A stretch of DNA of 64,000 nt, taken from contig NZ_AP028056.1 of the NCBI RefSeq assembly GCF_030297015.1, positions 170,939-234,938 of the forward strand, given 5' to 3'. Positions 43,036 through 53,916 of this stretch are shown here, piece by piece. The stretch's first letter is position 1; every line of letters begins with the position of its first letter. A program made the position numbers and the translations under genes. The notes under the pieces are model-generated. The model made no database searches, was not told the DNA's origin, and saw only the letters and a list, made by a program, of their open reading frames with translations. Source of the DNA: Brooklawnia propionicigenes (GTDB lineage Bacteria > Actinomycetota > Actinomycetes > Propionibacteriales > Propionibacteriaceae).

Positions 43036-44946
43036 TCACTGGCGAAACCTCTCGGCGTCCACCGTGGGGGCTTCGATGAAGGCGGTCATCGTCTCCGTCA
43101 CCTCGCGGGCGATCGCCTGCGGTGTCAGCCCGATCTCGGCGAAGATCTCGTTGCGGGTCGCCGGCTGCAGGTACCGCTGCGGGACGCCGAACTGGCGGGT
43201 GGGCACCTCGATCCCGGCAGCGTCCATCTCCAGCTCGAGGTGCGATCCCAAACCTCCGACGATCAGGTTGTCCTCGATGGTGACGATCAGCCGGTGGTGC
43301 CGGGTCATCTCGACCAGCGCGGGGCTGATCGGCAGTCCCCACACCGGATCAACCACGCTCACGGTGATGCCCTGCGCCCGGAGCAGGTCGGCCACCTTCA
43401 ATGCCCGGGCGCACATCGCGCCCCAAGCCACCAGCAACACGTCGGCGTCCTCGTCGGCCGACAGCACGTCGAGACCGTCGCGCCGGACGACCGCGGGCAT
43501 CGGGTCCGGCAGCTTCTCCTTGCTGTAGCGAATCAGCGTGGGGGCATCACTGGTCTCGACAGCTTGCGTGAGAACTTCGGCCAGCCGTGGCTGATCACGA
43601 GGACTGGCCAGCATCAGACCGGGCACTATGCCAGCGAGGGAGACATCCCAGATGCCGTTGTGGCTGGCACCGTCGGGTCCGGTGATTCCCGCCCGGTCCA
43701 GCACGACAGTCACTCCGAGCTTGTGCAGACCCACGTCTAGCAGCAGTTGATCGAAGGCCCGGTTGAGGAATGTCGAGTACACGGCGAAGACCGGGTGCAG
43801 ACCCGCGCGCGCCAAGCCGGCAGCCATCGTCATCGCGTGCTGTTCGGCGATGCCGACATCGAAGGTCCGCTCCGGGTAGGCCGCCGCGAACCGGGTCAAC
43901 CCCACCGGATGCAGCATCGCCGCGGTGAGCGCCACCACATCGGGATGGTCGTCCGCGATCTCCATCATCTGCTGCGCAAAGGCATCGGTCCAGGTGGCCT
44001 GCACGGCTGCGCTGAGGGGCTCTCCGGTCGTGGCGTCGATGCGTCCGACCGTGTGAAAGTGATCGGCCTTGTTGAGTTCGGCGGCCCGGAAACCATGGCC
44101 CTTCTTGGTGATGGCGTGCACGATGACCGGCCCCCCGAAGCCCTTGGCCAGCTCGAGAGCCTCGGTCAAGGCGTCGAGGTCATGGCCGTCGATCGGTCCG
44201 AGGTACTTCAGGCCCAGGTCGCTGAACATCTCCTGCGGAGCCAGGATGTCCTTGAGACCCGATTTCATGCCGTGCAGCACGTCATAGGCGGTGCGTCCGA
44301 AACGCGCCCGCCGCATCTGGGTCTTGATCGTCTCCAGCGTTTGCTCGTAGCGGGGATCGGTGCGGATCGCCCCCAGTTGTCGTGACAGCCCGCCCACCGT
44401 CGGGGCATAGGAGCGTCCGTTGTCGTTGACCACGATCACCAGCGGGAGATCGTCGGCGATCGCGATGTTGTTCAGCGCCTCCCAGGCCATGCCGCCGGTC
44501 AGTGCTCCGTCACCGATGACAGCCACCACCGTGCGATCGGTTTCGCCGCGCAGCTGGAAGCCGTGTGCCAGACCCTCCGCCCAGCTCAGCGCCGTGGACG
44601 CATGCGAGTTCTCAACCCAGTCATGCTCGGACTCCGCCACGCAGGGGTAGCCCGACAAGCCGTCCTTCTGCCGCAGGCTTGCGAACTCCCCACCGCGTCC
44701 GGTCAGCATTTTGTGCACATAGCTTTGGTGCCCCGTGTCGAAGATGATCGGATCGTGCGGCGAATCGAAAGTGAGATGCAACGCCAAGGTCAGCTCGACA
44801 ACCCCCAGGTTGGGACCCAGGTGACCGCCGGTGCGGCTCACGTTCGAGATCAGGAACTGCCTGATCTCGGCTGCCAGCTCATCCAGCTGTGGACGCTGCA
44901 ACGCGCGCAGGTCGCTGGGCTGATGAATCGACTCCAACAAGGACAT
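43036..44946 (-). CDS. dxs: 1-deoxy-D-xylulose-5-phosphate synthase
   Basis: A 636-aa thiamine-diphosphate enzyme making DXP from pyruvate and glyceraldehyde-3-phosphate, the first step of the MEP isoprenoid route. It starts SLLESIHQPSDLRALQRPQLDELAAEIRQFL; the substrate His is in DTGHQSYVHK; the TPP motif is GDGALTGGMAWEALNN; EQHAMTMAAGLA carries the catalytic Glu. The ATG at 44946 fits family length. A longer upstream frame overlaps the SOS-boxed gene antisense region and is rejected. Confidence 0.96.
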   Translation of the reverse strand: MSLLESIHQPSDLRALQRPQLDELAAEIRQFLISNVSRTGGHLGPNLGVVELTLALHLTFDSPHDPIIFDTGHQSYVHKMLTGRGGEFASLRQKDGLSGYPCVAESEHDWVENSHASTALSWAEGLAHGFQLRGETDRTVVAVIGDGALTGGMAWEALNNIAIADDLPLVIVVNDNGRSYAPTVGGLSRQLGAIRTDPRYEQTLETIKTQMRRARFGRTAYDVLHGMKSGLKDILAPQEMFSDLGLKYLGPIDGHDLDALTEALELAKGFGGPVIVHAITKKGHGFRAAELNKADHFHTVGRIDATTGEPLSAAVQATWTDAFAQQMMEIADDHPDVVALTAAMLHPVGLTRFAAAYPERTFDVGIAEQHAMTMAAGLARAGLHPVFAVYSTFLNRAFDQLLLDVGLHKLGVTVVLDRAGITGPDGASHNGIWDVSLAGIVPGLMLASPRDQPRLAEVLTQAVETSDAPTLIRYSKEKLPDPMPAVVRRDGLDVLSADEDADVLLVAWGAMCARALKVADLLRAQGITVSVVDPVWGLPISPALVEMTRHHRLIVTIEDNLIVGGLGSHLELEMDAAGIEVPTRQFGVPQRYLQPATRNEIFAEIGLTPQAIAREVTETMTAFIEAPTVDAERFRQ

Positions 44947-45052
44947 GGTTCGACGATACCGGCACCGCACAGGTTGTCCACTACGCCTCACGGCCATTTC
45001 CTCGGTTGACCGCAGGATCGTCGTCCTGACCCGGTGCGGGCCTGGCGATCCG

Positions 45053-45421
45053 TCAGGCAGTGCGAAGGAAGATCTTGCCTCGCAGGGCCTCCTCGACCAG
45101 TGCGATCGCGCGGCGCGTCGCCAGCAGGTGCAGCTCTTCGGCCTCGTCGTCCAGCAGGCTCGGTTGGTCGTCCAAACGCATCTCGCGGTTCGCCCGAATT
45201 CGTCCCTCGATGAAATCGCCGGCGAACCGGGCCAAGACGCTCGGGTGACGACGCAGCACTGCATAGCCCCGATAGTCGGGCGGGCAGCAGCCCAGTAACC
45301 AGTCTGCTGCCGACTGCTCCCAATCTGGGACGCCCGGAGGCAGGACGGTCTCCGGCCAACCCCGCGGAACGAAGTTCTGGACGGACAGCTCGTCGGCGAG
45401 TCGATGGGCGATGGTGGTCAT
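45053..45421 (-). CDS. SOS-boxed protein of unknown function (122 aa)
   Basis: Not recognised. A soluble 122-aa protein: HRLADELSVQNFVPRGWPETVLPPGVPDWEQSAADWLLGCCPPDYRGYAVLRRHPSVLARFAGDFIEGRIRANRE, then an acidic helix DDQPSLLDDEAEELHLLATRRAIALVEEALRG. A perfect LexA box lies 31-46 bases upstream of ATG 45421, which is itself preceded by GAGGAGGA. It should be induced by DNA damage. Nothing ties it to a known repair family. The next gene downstream is dxs, 106 bases away, likely separate. Confidence 0.75.
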   Translation of the reverse strand: MTTIAHRLADELSVQNFVPRGWPETVLPPGVPDWEQSAADWLLGCCPPDYRGYAVLRRHPSVLARFAGDFIEGRIRANREMRLDDQPSLLDDEAEELHLLATRRAIALVEEALRGKIFLRTA

Positions 45422-45451
45422 CTCGTCCTCCTCATACTCGGAAAGCCGATC

Positions 45452-45467
45452 TCGAACATTTGTTCGA
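45452..45467. promoter_or_regulatory. LexA (SOS) box
   Basis: TCGAAC-ATTT-GTTCGA is a perfect match to the actinobacterial LexA consensus TCGAAC-n4-GTTCGA. It sits in the promoter of the 122-aa minus-strand gene and 122 bases before the divergent HIT gene, where it would be too far to be the main control. Confidence 0.88.
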
Positions 45468-45588
45468 TTGGTTCAAGTATGCACTGCACCTATGACGAAA
45501 ACCAGCACCACAGGCGAAACACCCAGGCGTGGCGATAACTCGAGCTGCGATTTTCGTAAGAGTTCGCTGTGGAGCGCAGAATGGGGGC

Positions 45589-46005
45589 ATGGACGTCTTC
45601 GACCAGATCATCGCGGGGCAACTGCCCGCGGAGGTCATCTGGCGCACCGAGCGTTTGATCGCCTTTCTGGATGCCCGGCCGCTGTTCGCGGGACACACGC
45701 TGGTCTGCCCGGTCGAACACTATGAAACCCTGTACGAACTTCCCGAGGACTACTACACCGAGATCCTCGCTGCTGCCCGCACCATCGCACTCGCCCAGAA
45801 GGCGGCACTGGGCGCTCAGGGCACCTTCATCGCCGCCAACAACGTCATCAGCCAGTCGGTCCCGCATTTCCACTTGCACGTCGTGCCACGTAGCAAGGGC
45901 GACGGACTGAAGGGATTCTTCTGGCCGCGCAGCAGGCCATCAGCCGACCAGCTGCATGCTGTGGCCGAGCAACTACGCGCCGAACTGGCAGGAGCAAAGC
46001 CTTGA
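45589..46005 (+). CDS. HIT family nucleotide-binding protein
   Basis: A 138-aa histidine-triad protein. The triad motif HFHLHVVP is at 93-100, and the N-terminal MDVFDQIIAGQLPAEVIWRTERLIAFLDARPLFAGHTLVCP shows the standard HIT start (the usual zinc Cys pair is absent). Members hydrolyse or transfer nucleoside phosphoramidates. ATG 45589 is chosen; 20 codons in frame upstream lack support. It is coupled to the next gene through a TTGA overlap. Confidence 0.88.
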   Translation: MDVFDQIIAGQLPAEVIWRTERLIAFLDARPLFAGHTLVCPVEHYETLYELPEDYYTEILAAARTIALAQKAALGAQGTFIAANNVISQSVPHFHLHVVPRSKGDGLKGFFWPRSRPSADQLHAVAEQLRAELAGAKP

Positions 46006-46298
46006 GTGAACTCGCCAACATCTTCATGCCCGGCGCCCGCCATTGGGACGAGGTGAAGCGCGCCGAGAAGTCGCTGTACGTCGATTCGAAACAAGGCGGC
46101 TCGGGTCCCGGCAAGCTCGATCTGGATTCCGGATTCATGGTCTTGCGTGATCAGACGGGAAACGCCACCGAGACCTCCACGACGATCGGGAACCCGTTCC
46201 GGACGGCACCCGAAGAGGCGGTGGAGGACGAACACAGATCTGCGGCCGACGACATCACCCAGATGTCCCCGACCGCAGATCCTGTTGTCAACGACTGA
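46002..46298 (+). CDS. Small hydrophilic protein, DUF6191-like (98 aa)
   Basis: A 98-aa protein without membrane segments: IFMPGARHWDEVKRAEKSLYVDSKQGGSGPGKLDLDSGFMVLRD. The FxPGxRHxxExxR...DLDSGxxxxR pattern recalls small DUF6191-type actinobacterial proteins, but this is a weak match. It starts with TTG at 46002 inside the HIT stop codon, so it depends on HIT translation. It ends three bases before the convergent aconitase stop. Confidence 0.55.
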   Translation: MSELANIFMPGARHWDEVKRAEKSLYVDSKQGGSGPGKLDLDSGFMVLRDQTGNATETSTTIGNPFRTAPEEAVEDEHRSAADDITQMSPTADPVVND

Positions 46299-46301
46299 CG
46301 A

Positions 46302-48971
<2,670 letters not shown>

Positions 48972-48989
48972 GCTGCTCCCCATCTGCAA

Positions 48990-49034
48990 TTTATCTTGAT
49001 GTCAAGATACCACTCTCGTGGTATTTCAGATAAA
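48990..49034. promoter_or_regulatory. Nested palindromes in the aconitase promoter
   Basis: Two perfect dyads lie side by side: TATCTTGA-TG-TCAAGATA (48992-49009) and ATACCAC-TCTC-GTGGTAT (49007-49024). An outer pair TTTATCT/AGATAAA (48990-48996 with 49028-49034) encloses both. They are 19-63 bases upstream of the acn start, so a repressor bound there would block transcription, or the leader RNA could fold. Confidence 0.65.
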
Positions 49035-49235
49035 TCCTCCCATCGTGAGGGTGGACTCAGGCCGGAACAGCCCACATCGACCCCCCGGACAAGGCAAGCC
49101 CGCACTAACCTGATGTCGGGTCCCGGCCTCTCGCTCAGCGCGCCCATGCCGAGACCCACAGCGGCAACCCCTATTGACACCCTAAATGCGCCCGCACAGG
49201 TTCGGTTGAGCGCAGGCCGCGGATAACGTCGAAAC

Positions 49236-49520
49236 ATGACACAAGACAAGTTCAATGCTGATTCCAACGACAACTTCGAGGTCGCCGGCAATCAACTCAC
49301 CGACGCGATCAAGAAGCTCTGGAAGGACACCACCGTCCGGAGCATCATCATCCGCCATCCCGATGGCAGGAAGCTCATGACCGTGCCGCTGGCCGTCGGT
49401 GTCGCCGGCGGAGCCATCGCACTGGTGATGGCTCCCGTACTGTCGATCATCGCCGCGATCGGGGCAGGGCTGGCCAAGGTCCGCGTCGAGGTCGTCCGCA
49501 CCGACGACCCGCAACGCTGA
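49236..49520 (+). CDS. DUF4342 domain protein
   Basis: A 94-aa protein. The pattern NFEVAGNQLTDAIKKLWKDTTVRSIIIRHPDGRKLMTVPLAVGVAGG followed by one hydrophobic helix (IALVMAPVLSIIAAIGAGLA) and a short basic/acidic tail matches DUF4342, a small membrane-anchored domain of unknown function. It lies downstream of the acn promoter region, divergent from acn. Start ATG 49236 is the first codon of the conserved region. Confidence 0.82.
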   Translation: MTQDKFNADSNDNFEVAGNQLTDAIKKLWKDTTVRSIIIRHPDGRKLMTVPLAVGVAGGAIALVMAPVLSIIAAIGAGLAKVRVEVVRTDDPQR

Positions 49521-49548
49521 TCACCCCGTTGCTGCGTGATGCGTTCGA

Positions 49549-49749
49549 TCAGTGCCGAATCGATGACTGCTGGCGGGCTGCCCGACGCTGCTTGAGTTGG
49601 GCGGCATAGACCTCGCGCAACTCCGGGTCGTCCATCACCAGATAGACCAGTCCGCAGTCCTGCGGCCCGTTGGCGCCGGGCTGACACAGGCTGCACGGGT
49701 CGTCCGGACGAAGCGGACAGCGCGGCGTGCTTATTCGCGAAGTGGTCAT
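49549..49749 (-). CDS. DUF6767-like small Cys-rich protein
   Basis: A 66-aa protein with MTTSRISTPRCPLRPDDPCSLCQPG and GPQDCGLVYLVMDDPELREVYA. The four Cys residues (CPLR..PCSLCQPG...DCG) and the YLVMDDPELRE ending are a small actinobacterial family, DUF6767 as far as I can judge; function unknown. ATG 49749 is used; a 12-residue longer version has a poor start. Confidence 0.65.
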   Translation of the reverse strand: MTTSRISTPRCPLRPDDPCSLCQPGANGPQDCGLVYLVMDDPELREVYAAQLKQRRAARQQSSIRH

Positions 49750-49867
49750 CGATTCAACTGTGCGTCCGAACGCCGCGATCCTCAACTCGGCATGGCAACC
49801 GCGCAGCCTTTTCGCAACATCGCTGTATCCAATAGGCTGGGGCTCCGCCGTCAGAAACGAGGATTAC

Positions 49868-51724
49868 GTGAGTTCCAGTCTGCGCCCGATCGATGTTTTC
49901 CCGATCACCACCCGAGTACTCGACGTATTGCGCGTCAGTGATGTCACCCCTGGTATGCGCAGAGTCACTCTCGGGGGGCCGGGTCTGGCGGCCCACACTG
50001 CCGATACCGGCTATCCGGTGCAGGCGTTTCGCTCCGATGGCTTCGACGACGAATTCAAGATCATTCTCAAGCACCCGGACGCCGACGTCGTGGTCGCACC
50101 CACTCAGGCCGACGGGGTGCTCAACTGGCCGATGGACAATCCCCTGCTGGTGGCACGGACCTACACCGTTCGCCGATGGGATCCCGCGGCCGGCGAGATC
50201 GACGTCGATGTCGTCAGGCACGATTCGGGACCTGCCGGCCGGTGGGCGCAGACGGTCGAGCCGGGCGAGCAGGTACAGATCGCCGGACCAAAGGCCTCCA
50301 GTGGCCAGCCCGAGGGCGCTGACTGGATACTGGCCGCCGGTGACGAGACAGCTCTGCCCGCGATCGGACGGTGGCTCGAGAACTGGCCACACGGCGTGCC
50401 CGGGCAGATCTTTATCGAGGTCGCCGAACAATCGCACAGGCAGCAACTCACCCAGCCCGACGGCGTCCAGCTGACCTGGTTGGTCCGCGACGGGGCACCG
50501 GCCGGCACGACCAGCCTCCTTCACGACGCTGTCCGGGCTGCGCCGTGGTGGGAGGGCAGGGTCTTCGTCTGGCTGGCCGGCGAATCCCTCACGTTGGCGC
50601 CGATCCGCCGCTGGCTGCGCCACGAGAAGCAGCTGCCGAAGGCGCAGCTGGACGTGACAGGCTACTGGCGCCGCCAGCCGCACGCCGAGGACACCGGCGG
50701 CCTGGATGTCCTGGGCAGCACCGCGACCCACACTCTGAAACTGCAGAAACTGGCCGACATCGTACCGGGATTCGCCATCCGCACCGCCATCACGATGGGA
50801 CTGGCAGCCGCACTGGAATCAGGACCGCGCACCTCGGGCCAGATCGCCGCGCAGACAGCCGCGCCCGAGACAGGAATCGCCAAGCTGCTGCGCTATCTGG
50901 CGAGTCTGGGACTTGTCTCCCGCACCGCGGACGGACGCTACGGACTCACCGACTTCGGCGCCGAGCTGAACAATGACCATCTTGCCGGGGAGTTGGACTT
51001 CGCTGCCGATCATGCGCTCCGCGAGTTGGCCGGCCTGCTCTGCTTGACCGACGCCGTTGAATCGGGGCGCCACGGCGGGTCCGCCTGGTTCAGCGATGCA
51101 GCCCCCGAGACCGTGCTAACCGAGCCCGCAGTGGTGGCCGAACGGATCGCAGATGAGGCCACCAAGGCCGGCTACCTGGCCGGTCCACTGGCCCACTCAC
51201 CCGAGTTGCGGGGTCTGGGTTCGCTCGCGGTGATGGGATTGGGGGCGGCGGTCATCGCGTCCGTGCTCGTGCGTGAGCACGATCGCTTGCAGGTCACCGT
51301 GCTTGCGACCCCGGCCGAGATCGAGGTGCTGCGAGCATCCGCGCCAGCACACGAACGGGTCAGGTGCGCTCCGGCAGACGCCGGCGATGCGCCGGAGCCG
51401 ACCGATGCGGTCCTGCTCGTCAACGTACTCAACGGTTCATCCGACGCGGATGCTGCCCGGCACCTGCGCGCGATCGCAGACGGGCTGAATCCGGGCGGAC
51501 GAATTCTCGTCCTGACCGAGGTCTTCGATGCGCAGCGGGCCTATCCGCACGACTACGCCGAGGACCTCATTGATTTCGGCCTGTTCGGTGGTGGATCTCG
51601 TGACCACGGCGAGTATGCGTCGCTGTTCGCTGCGGCGGGGCTGGGGGGCATGCGGGGCGAGACGCTGGGCTGGGGATTCACGCTGGTCAGCCTGGCGCCC
51701 CGCAGGCCGCAGGATGAGGGCTAG
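49868..51724 (+). CDS. Siderophore-interacting FAD protein fused to a methyltransferase-like domain
   Basis: A 618-aa two-part protein. Residues 1-260 are a siderophore-interacting (SIP) ferric reductase: FAD-binding ARTYTVRRWDPAAGEIDVDVVRHDSGPAGRWA, NAD(P)-side LAAGDETALPAIGRWLE, and VFVWLAGESLTLAPIRRWLRHEKQL. Residues from about 270 onward resemble an O-methyltransferase: a winged-helix part (AAQTAAPETGIAKLLRYLASLGLVSRTADGRYGLTDFG) then a Rossmann-like part (VLLVNVLNGSSDADAARHLRAIADGLNPGGRILVLTEVF). The SAM-binding GxGxG is not evident, so the second half may be inactive. GTG 49868 follows ACGAGG. No siderophore genes are nearby. Confidence 0.83.
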   Translation: MSSSLRPIDVFPITTRVLDVLRVSDVTPGMRRVTLGGPGLAAHTADTGYPVQAFRSDGFDDEFKIILKHPDADVVVAPTQADGVLNWPMDNPLLVARTYTVRRWDPAAGEIDVDVVRHDSGPAGRWAQTVEPGEQVQIAGPKASSGQPEGADWILAAGDETALPAIGRWLENWPHGVPGQIFIEVAEQSHRQQLTQPDGVQLTWLVRDGAPAGTTSLLHDAVRAAPWWEGRVFVWLAGESLTLAPIRRWLRHEKQLPKAQLDVTGYWRRQPHAEDTGGLDVLGSTATHTLKLQKLADIVPGFAIRTAITMGLAAALESGPRTSGQIAAQTAAPETGIAKLLRYLASLGLVSRTADGRYGLTDFGAELNNDHLAGELDFAADHALRELAGLLCLTDAVESGRHGGSAWFSDAAPETVLTEPAVVAERIADEATKAGYLAGPLAHSPELRGLGSLAVMGLGAAVIASVLVREHDRLQVTVLATPAEIEVLRASAPAHERVRCAPADAGDAPEPTDAVLLVNVLNGSSDADAARHLRAIADGLNPGGRILVLTEVFDAQRAYPHDYAEDLIDFGLFGGGSRDHGEYASLFAAAGLGGMRGETLGWGFTLVSLAPRRPQDEG

Positions 51725-52488
51725 GACGTCGTCCAACCGCCATCGACGACCAGCATCTGGCCGGTGATGTAGCTGGATGCATCGCTGGCCAGGAAGAGCG
51801 CGACCGAGCCGAGCTCGCTGGGCTCGGCGAGTCGTCCCATGGGGATGCGCGCGATGATCGACTTGGCTCTCGACCAATCGGAGAACAGTGTCTCGGTGAG
51901 TTCGGTATGCACCCATCCGGGAGCGATGCCGTTGCAGCGGATGCCCTTGCCCGACCATTCCTTGCTGAGCGCCCGCATCACTCCCCCGACTCCGGACTTG
52001 GCGGCCGCGTAGGCGACGATATCGGGCACCACCGACTGGTAGTTGTTGAGCGAACCGATGAAGATGTGGCTGCCTGGCCGCCCGGCCTCCAGCTGCCGGC
52101 GGCCGAGCTCCTGGCTGATTACGAAGGGCGCCGTCAGATGCACCTGGAGCAGTCGCTCCCACTGTTCGCGGGGAAAATCGACCGCGGCTTCGCGATGCTG
52201 GAAGCCGGCCGCGTGCACGATGATGTCGATCGGACCGTCAAGGCCGTCCTCGCAGTCATCCAGCAGAGCAGCAGCATTGACGGTCATCACGTCGGCGGCC
52301 ACCGCCACCGAGTTCGGCACCTTCTCGGTCGCGGCCTTGAGCTGCTGCGCGGTGCGGGAAACGAGCGCTACCTGCGCGCCGGCCTCGCCCAGAGCTTGGG
52401 CAATGGCCTGCCCGATCCCGCGCCCACCACCGGTGACGATCGCACGACGACCGTCCAGCTTGAACAGATCCAGTACCGACTCGGCCAT
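51721..52488 (-). CDS. SDR oxidoreductase (gluconate 5-dehydrogenase/KduD-like)
   Basis: A 255-aa classical SDR. Cofactor motif TGGGRGIG is near 19-26, active site Ser in GSLNNYQSV, Tyr-x3-Lys in YAAAKSG, and the C-terminal GQMLVVDGGW. N-terminal VLDLFKLDGRRAIVTGG is typical of 2-deoxy-gluconate or gluconate dehydrogenases, which act on sugar acids. It overlaps the SIP-fusion end by four bases tail to tail. Substrate is not certain. Confidence 0.88.
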   Translation of the reverse strand: MAESVLDLFKLDGRRAIVTGGGRGIGQAIAQALGEAGAQVALVSRTAQQLKAATEKVPNSVAVAADVMTVNAAALLDDCEDGLDGPIDIIVHAAGFQHREAAVDFPREQWERLLQVHLTAPFVISQELGRRQLEAGRPGSHIFIGSLNNYQSVVPDIVAYAAAKSGVGGVMRALSKEWSGKGIRCNGIAPGWVHTELTETLFSDWSRAKSIIARIPMGRLAEPSELGSVALFLASDASSYITGQMLVVDGGWTTS

Positions 52489-52535
52489 TGACGCTCCCCT
52501 TGCCGACGAGACTCAGACGACTTGTGACTTGAAAC

Positions 52536-53012
52536 CTAGCAGGCCAGCCGCGATCCCCATTCTTTCGCGCGCTCGATCTCGCCCGCCTGCAGCACGGGGG
52601 TATCACCAGTGATGAAGAATCCTTCACCCTGTTCGACGTGAGCACCCCTGCGCTTGAGTTTCTTGGCTGCGTCCTTGGCCGCCGAGCCCGAATGAAGCGA
52701 TACCCGAGTGTCGAAGGTGAAGACCGTGGGCACACCCGAGAGGTCGGCGGACGCGATCCACTCCCGCACACCGGAGCTGTCCACGTCGATGCCGCGGCGA
52801 GCGGCGATGCGTCGTGAGGACGAGCTCGGCAGCTTCAAGTTATGAGTGGGCGCCCCGACCAGCAGCAGATCCACGTCAGCGATCTGGGCGGGGGCCTGCG
52901 CGGCACTCCAGACCACCGTCTGCGCACCCGTCTGGCGCGCACCGGCAGCGATGGCCTCCGCGACCTGCGCGGTATTTCCCCAATATGACTCGACAACGAT
53001 TCCGATACGCAT
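52536..53012 (-). CDS. Flavodoxin-like protein
   Basis: A 158-aa flavodoxin-fold protein. The phosphate loop is ESYWGNTAQVAEAI (8-21), a variant of T/S-x-T-G-N-T; the second FMN loop is VGAPTHNLKLPSSSSRRIAA. TVFTFDTRV replaces the typical third loop. It probably carries low-potential electrons or binds FMN. ATG 53012 is used; an extended reading covers the operator. It is divergent from a TetR-type regulator with a 36-bp palindrome in between, which suggests that the regulator controls it. Confidence 0.85.
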   Translation of the reverse strand: MRIGIVVESYWGNTAQVAEAIAAGARQTGAQTVVWSAAQAPAQIADVDLLLVGAPTHNLKLPSSSSRRIAARRGIDVDSSGVREWIASADLSGVPTVFTFDTRVSLHSGSAAKDAAKKLKRRGAHVEQGEGFFITGDTPVLQAGEIERAKEWGSRLAC

Positions 53013-53032
53013 GGCATTACCCTTCTCGCGGT

Positions 53033-53068
53033 TGAGACATCGTGTTTCATGTGAAACACTATGTCTCA
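53033..53068. promoter_or_regulatory. 36-bp palindrome between flavodoxin and TetR-type genes
   Basis: TGAGACAT-C-GTGTTTCA-TG-TGAAACAC-T-ATGTCTCA is perfect apart from one C/T pair, centred at 53050.5. Its right edge touches the regulator start codon and its left edge is 21 bases from the flavodoxin start. Such a long dyad fits a TetR dimer pair and autoregulation. Confidence 0.8.
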
Positions 53069-53913
53069 TGAGTAGCGCCAGTCAACAGGGCGGGGTCACT
53101 CCGCGCGAACGCGTCCTGAACACGGCCCTGAGCCAGATCACCGAGCACGGCATGACCGTGAGCCTGGAGCATCTGTCGCTCGAGGAGATCATCCGCGCCT
53201 CCGGTGTGTCACGCGCATCCGCCTATCGGATCTGGCCCAACAAACAGCGGTTCTTGGCCGACGTCCTCGTGTCGGCAGTGCGGGCCACCCGGCTGGAGGT
53301 CGACTCGCAGGCCGAGGTAGCTCAACTGACCGCTTTGCTGGATGCCAACCCCAGCTTCGCGACCGATGCGCAGGTGCGCAGAGATGTCATCGTCGAAGGG
53401 CTGCGGATCAGTATCCAGGCCGACTTCGAGCGCATCGCCTCCTCACCGCAGTGGGCTACCTATCTGTCCCTCAATGCGACCTGCCGCGGCCTGGCGGACA
53501 GCTCGCTGCGCGAGGAGGTGGCGACCGCTCTTGCCGAGATGCAAGAGGTGTTCATCGATCATCGCAGCGCCGTCTATGCCCGGCTTCCCCCGCTGCTCGG
53601 CTACCGGCTGGTGCCTCCACTGAGCGGCGCGAATGGTTTCCGCTCGATGTCCGAGGCGGCCGGCGCGCTCATGACCGGGTTCTTGGTACAGCTCGGCGCC
53701 CGGCCGCAGCTGCTTACCGCGACCTTCCGGCTCGCCGCCTACGGGGTGGACGAGCGGGACTGGACGGTCCCGGCGTTCGCCCTGACCGGCCTGGTTCTGT
53801 CGTACCTCGAACCGGATCCGGATCTGGTCTGGGACCAGGCGCAGCTGGCACGGGCAGAGGCGACCCTGGCCGACATCACCGCACTACTGAAAGCCTCCTG
53901 GGTGACCAACTGA
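53068..53913 (+). CDS. TetR-family regulator
   Basis: A 281-aa regulator. The N-terminal helix-turn-helix is TPRERVLNTALSQITEHGMTVSLEHLSLEEIIRASGVSRASAYRIWPNKQRFLADVLV (about 10-67), with the TetR signature SRASAYRIWPNK. The ligand-binding half is longer than usual (about 210 aa). ATG 53068 is the first codon after the 36-bp operator. It is divergent from the flavodoxin gene and is likely its repressor. Confidence 0.88.
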   Translation: MSSASQQGGVTPRERVLNTALSQITEHGMTVSLEHLSLEEIIRASGVSRASAYRIWPNKQRFLADVLVSAVRATRLEVDSQAEVAQLTALLDANPSFATDAQVRRDVIVEGLRISIQADFERIASSPQWATYLSLNATCRGLADSSLREEVATALAEMQEVFIDHRSAVYARLPPLLGYRLVPPLSGANGFRSMSEAAGALMTGFLVQLGARPQLLTATFRLAAYGVDERDWTVPAFALTGLVLSYLEPDPDLVWDQAQLARAEATLADITALLKASWVTN

Positions 53914-53916
53914 GGC

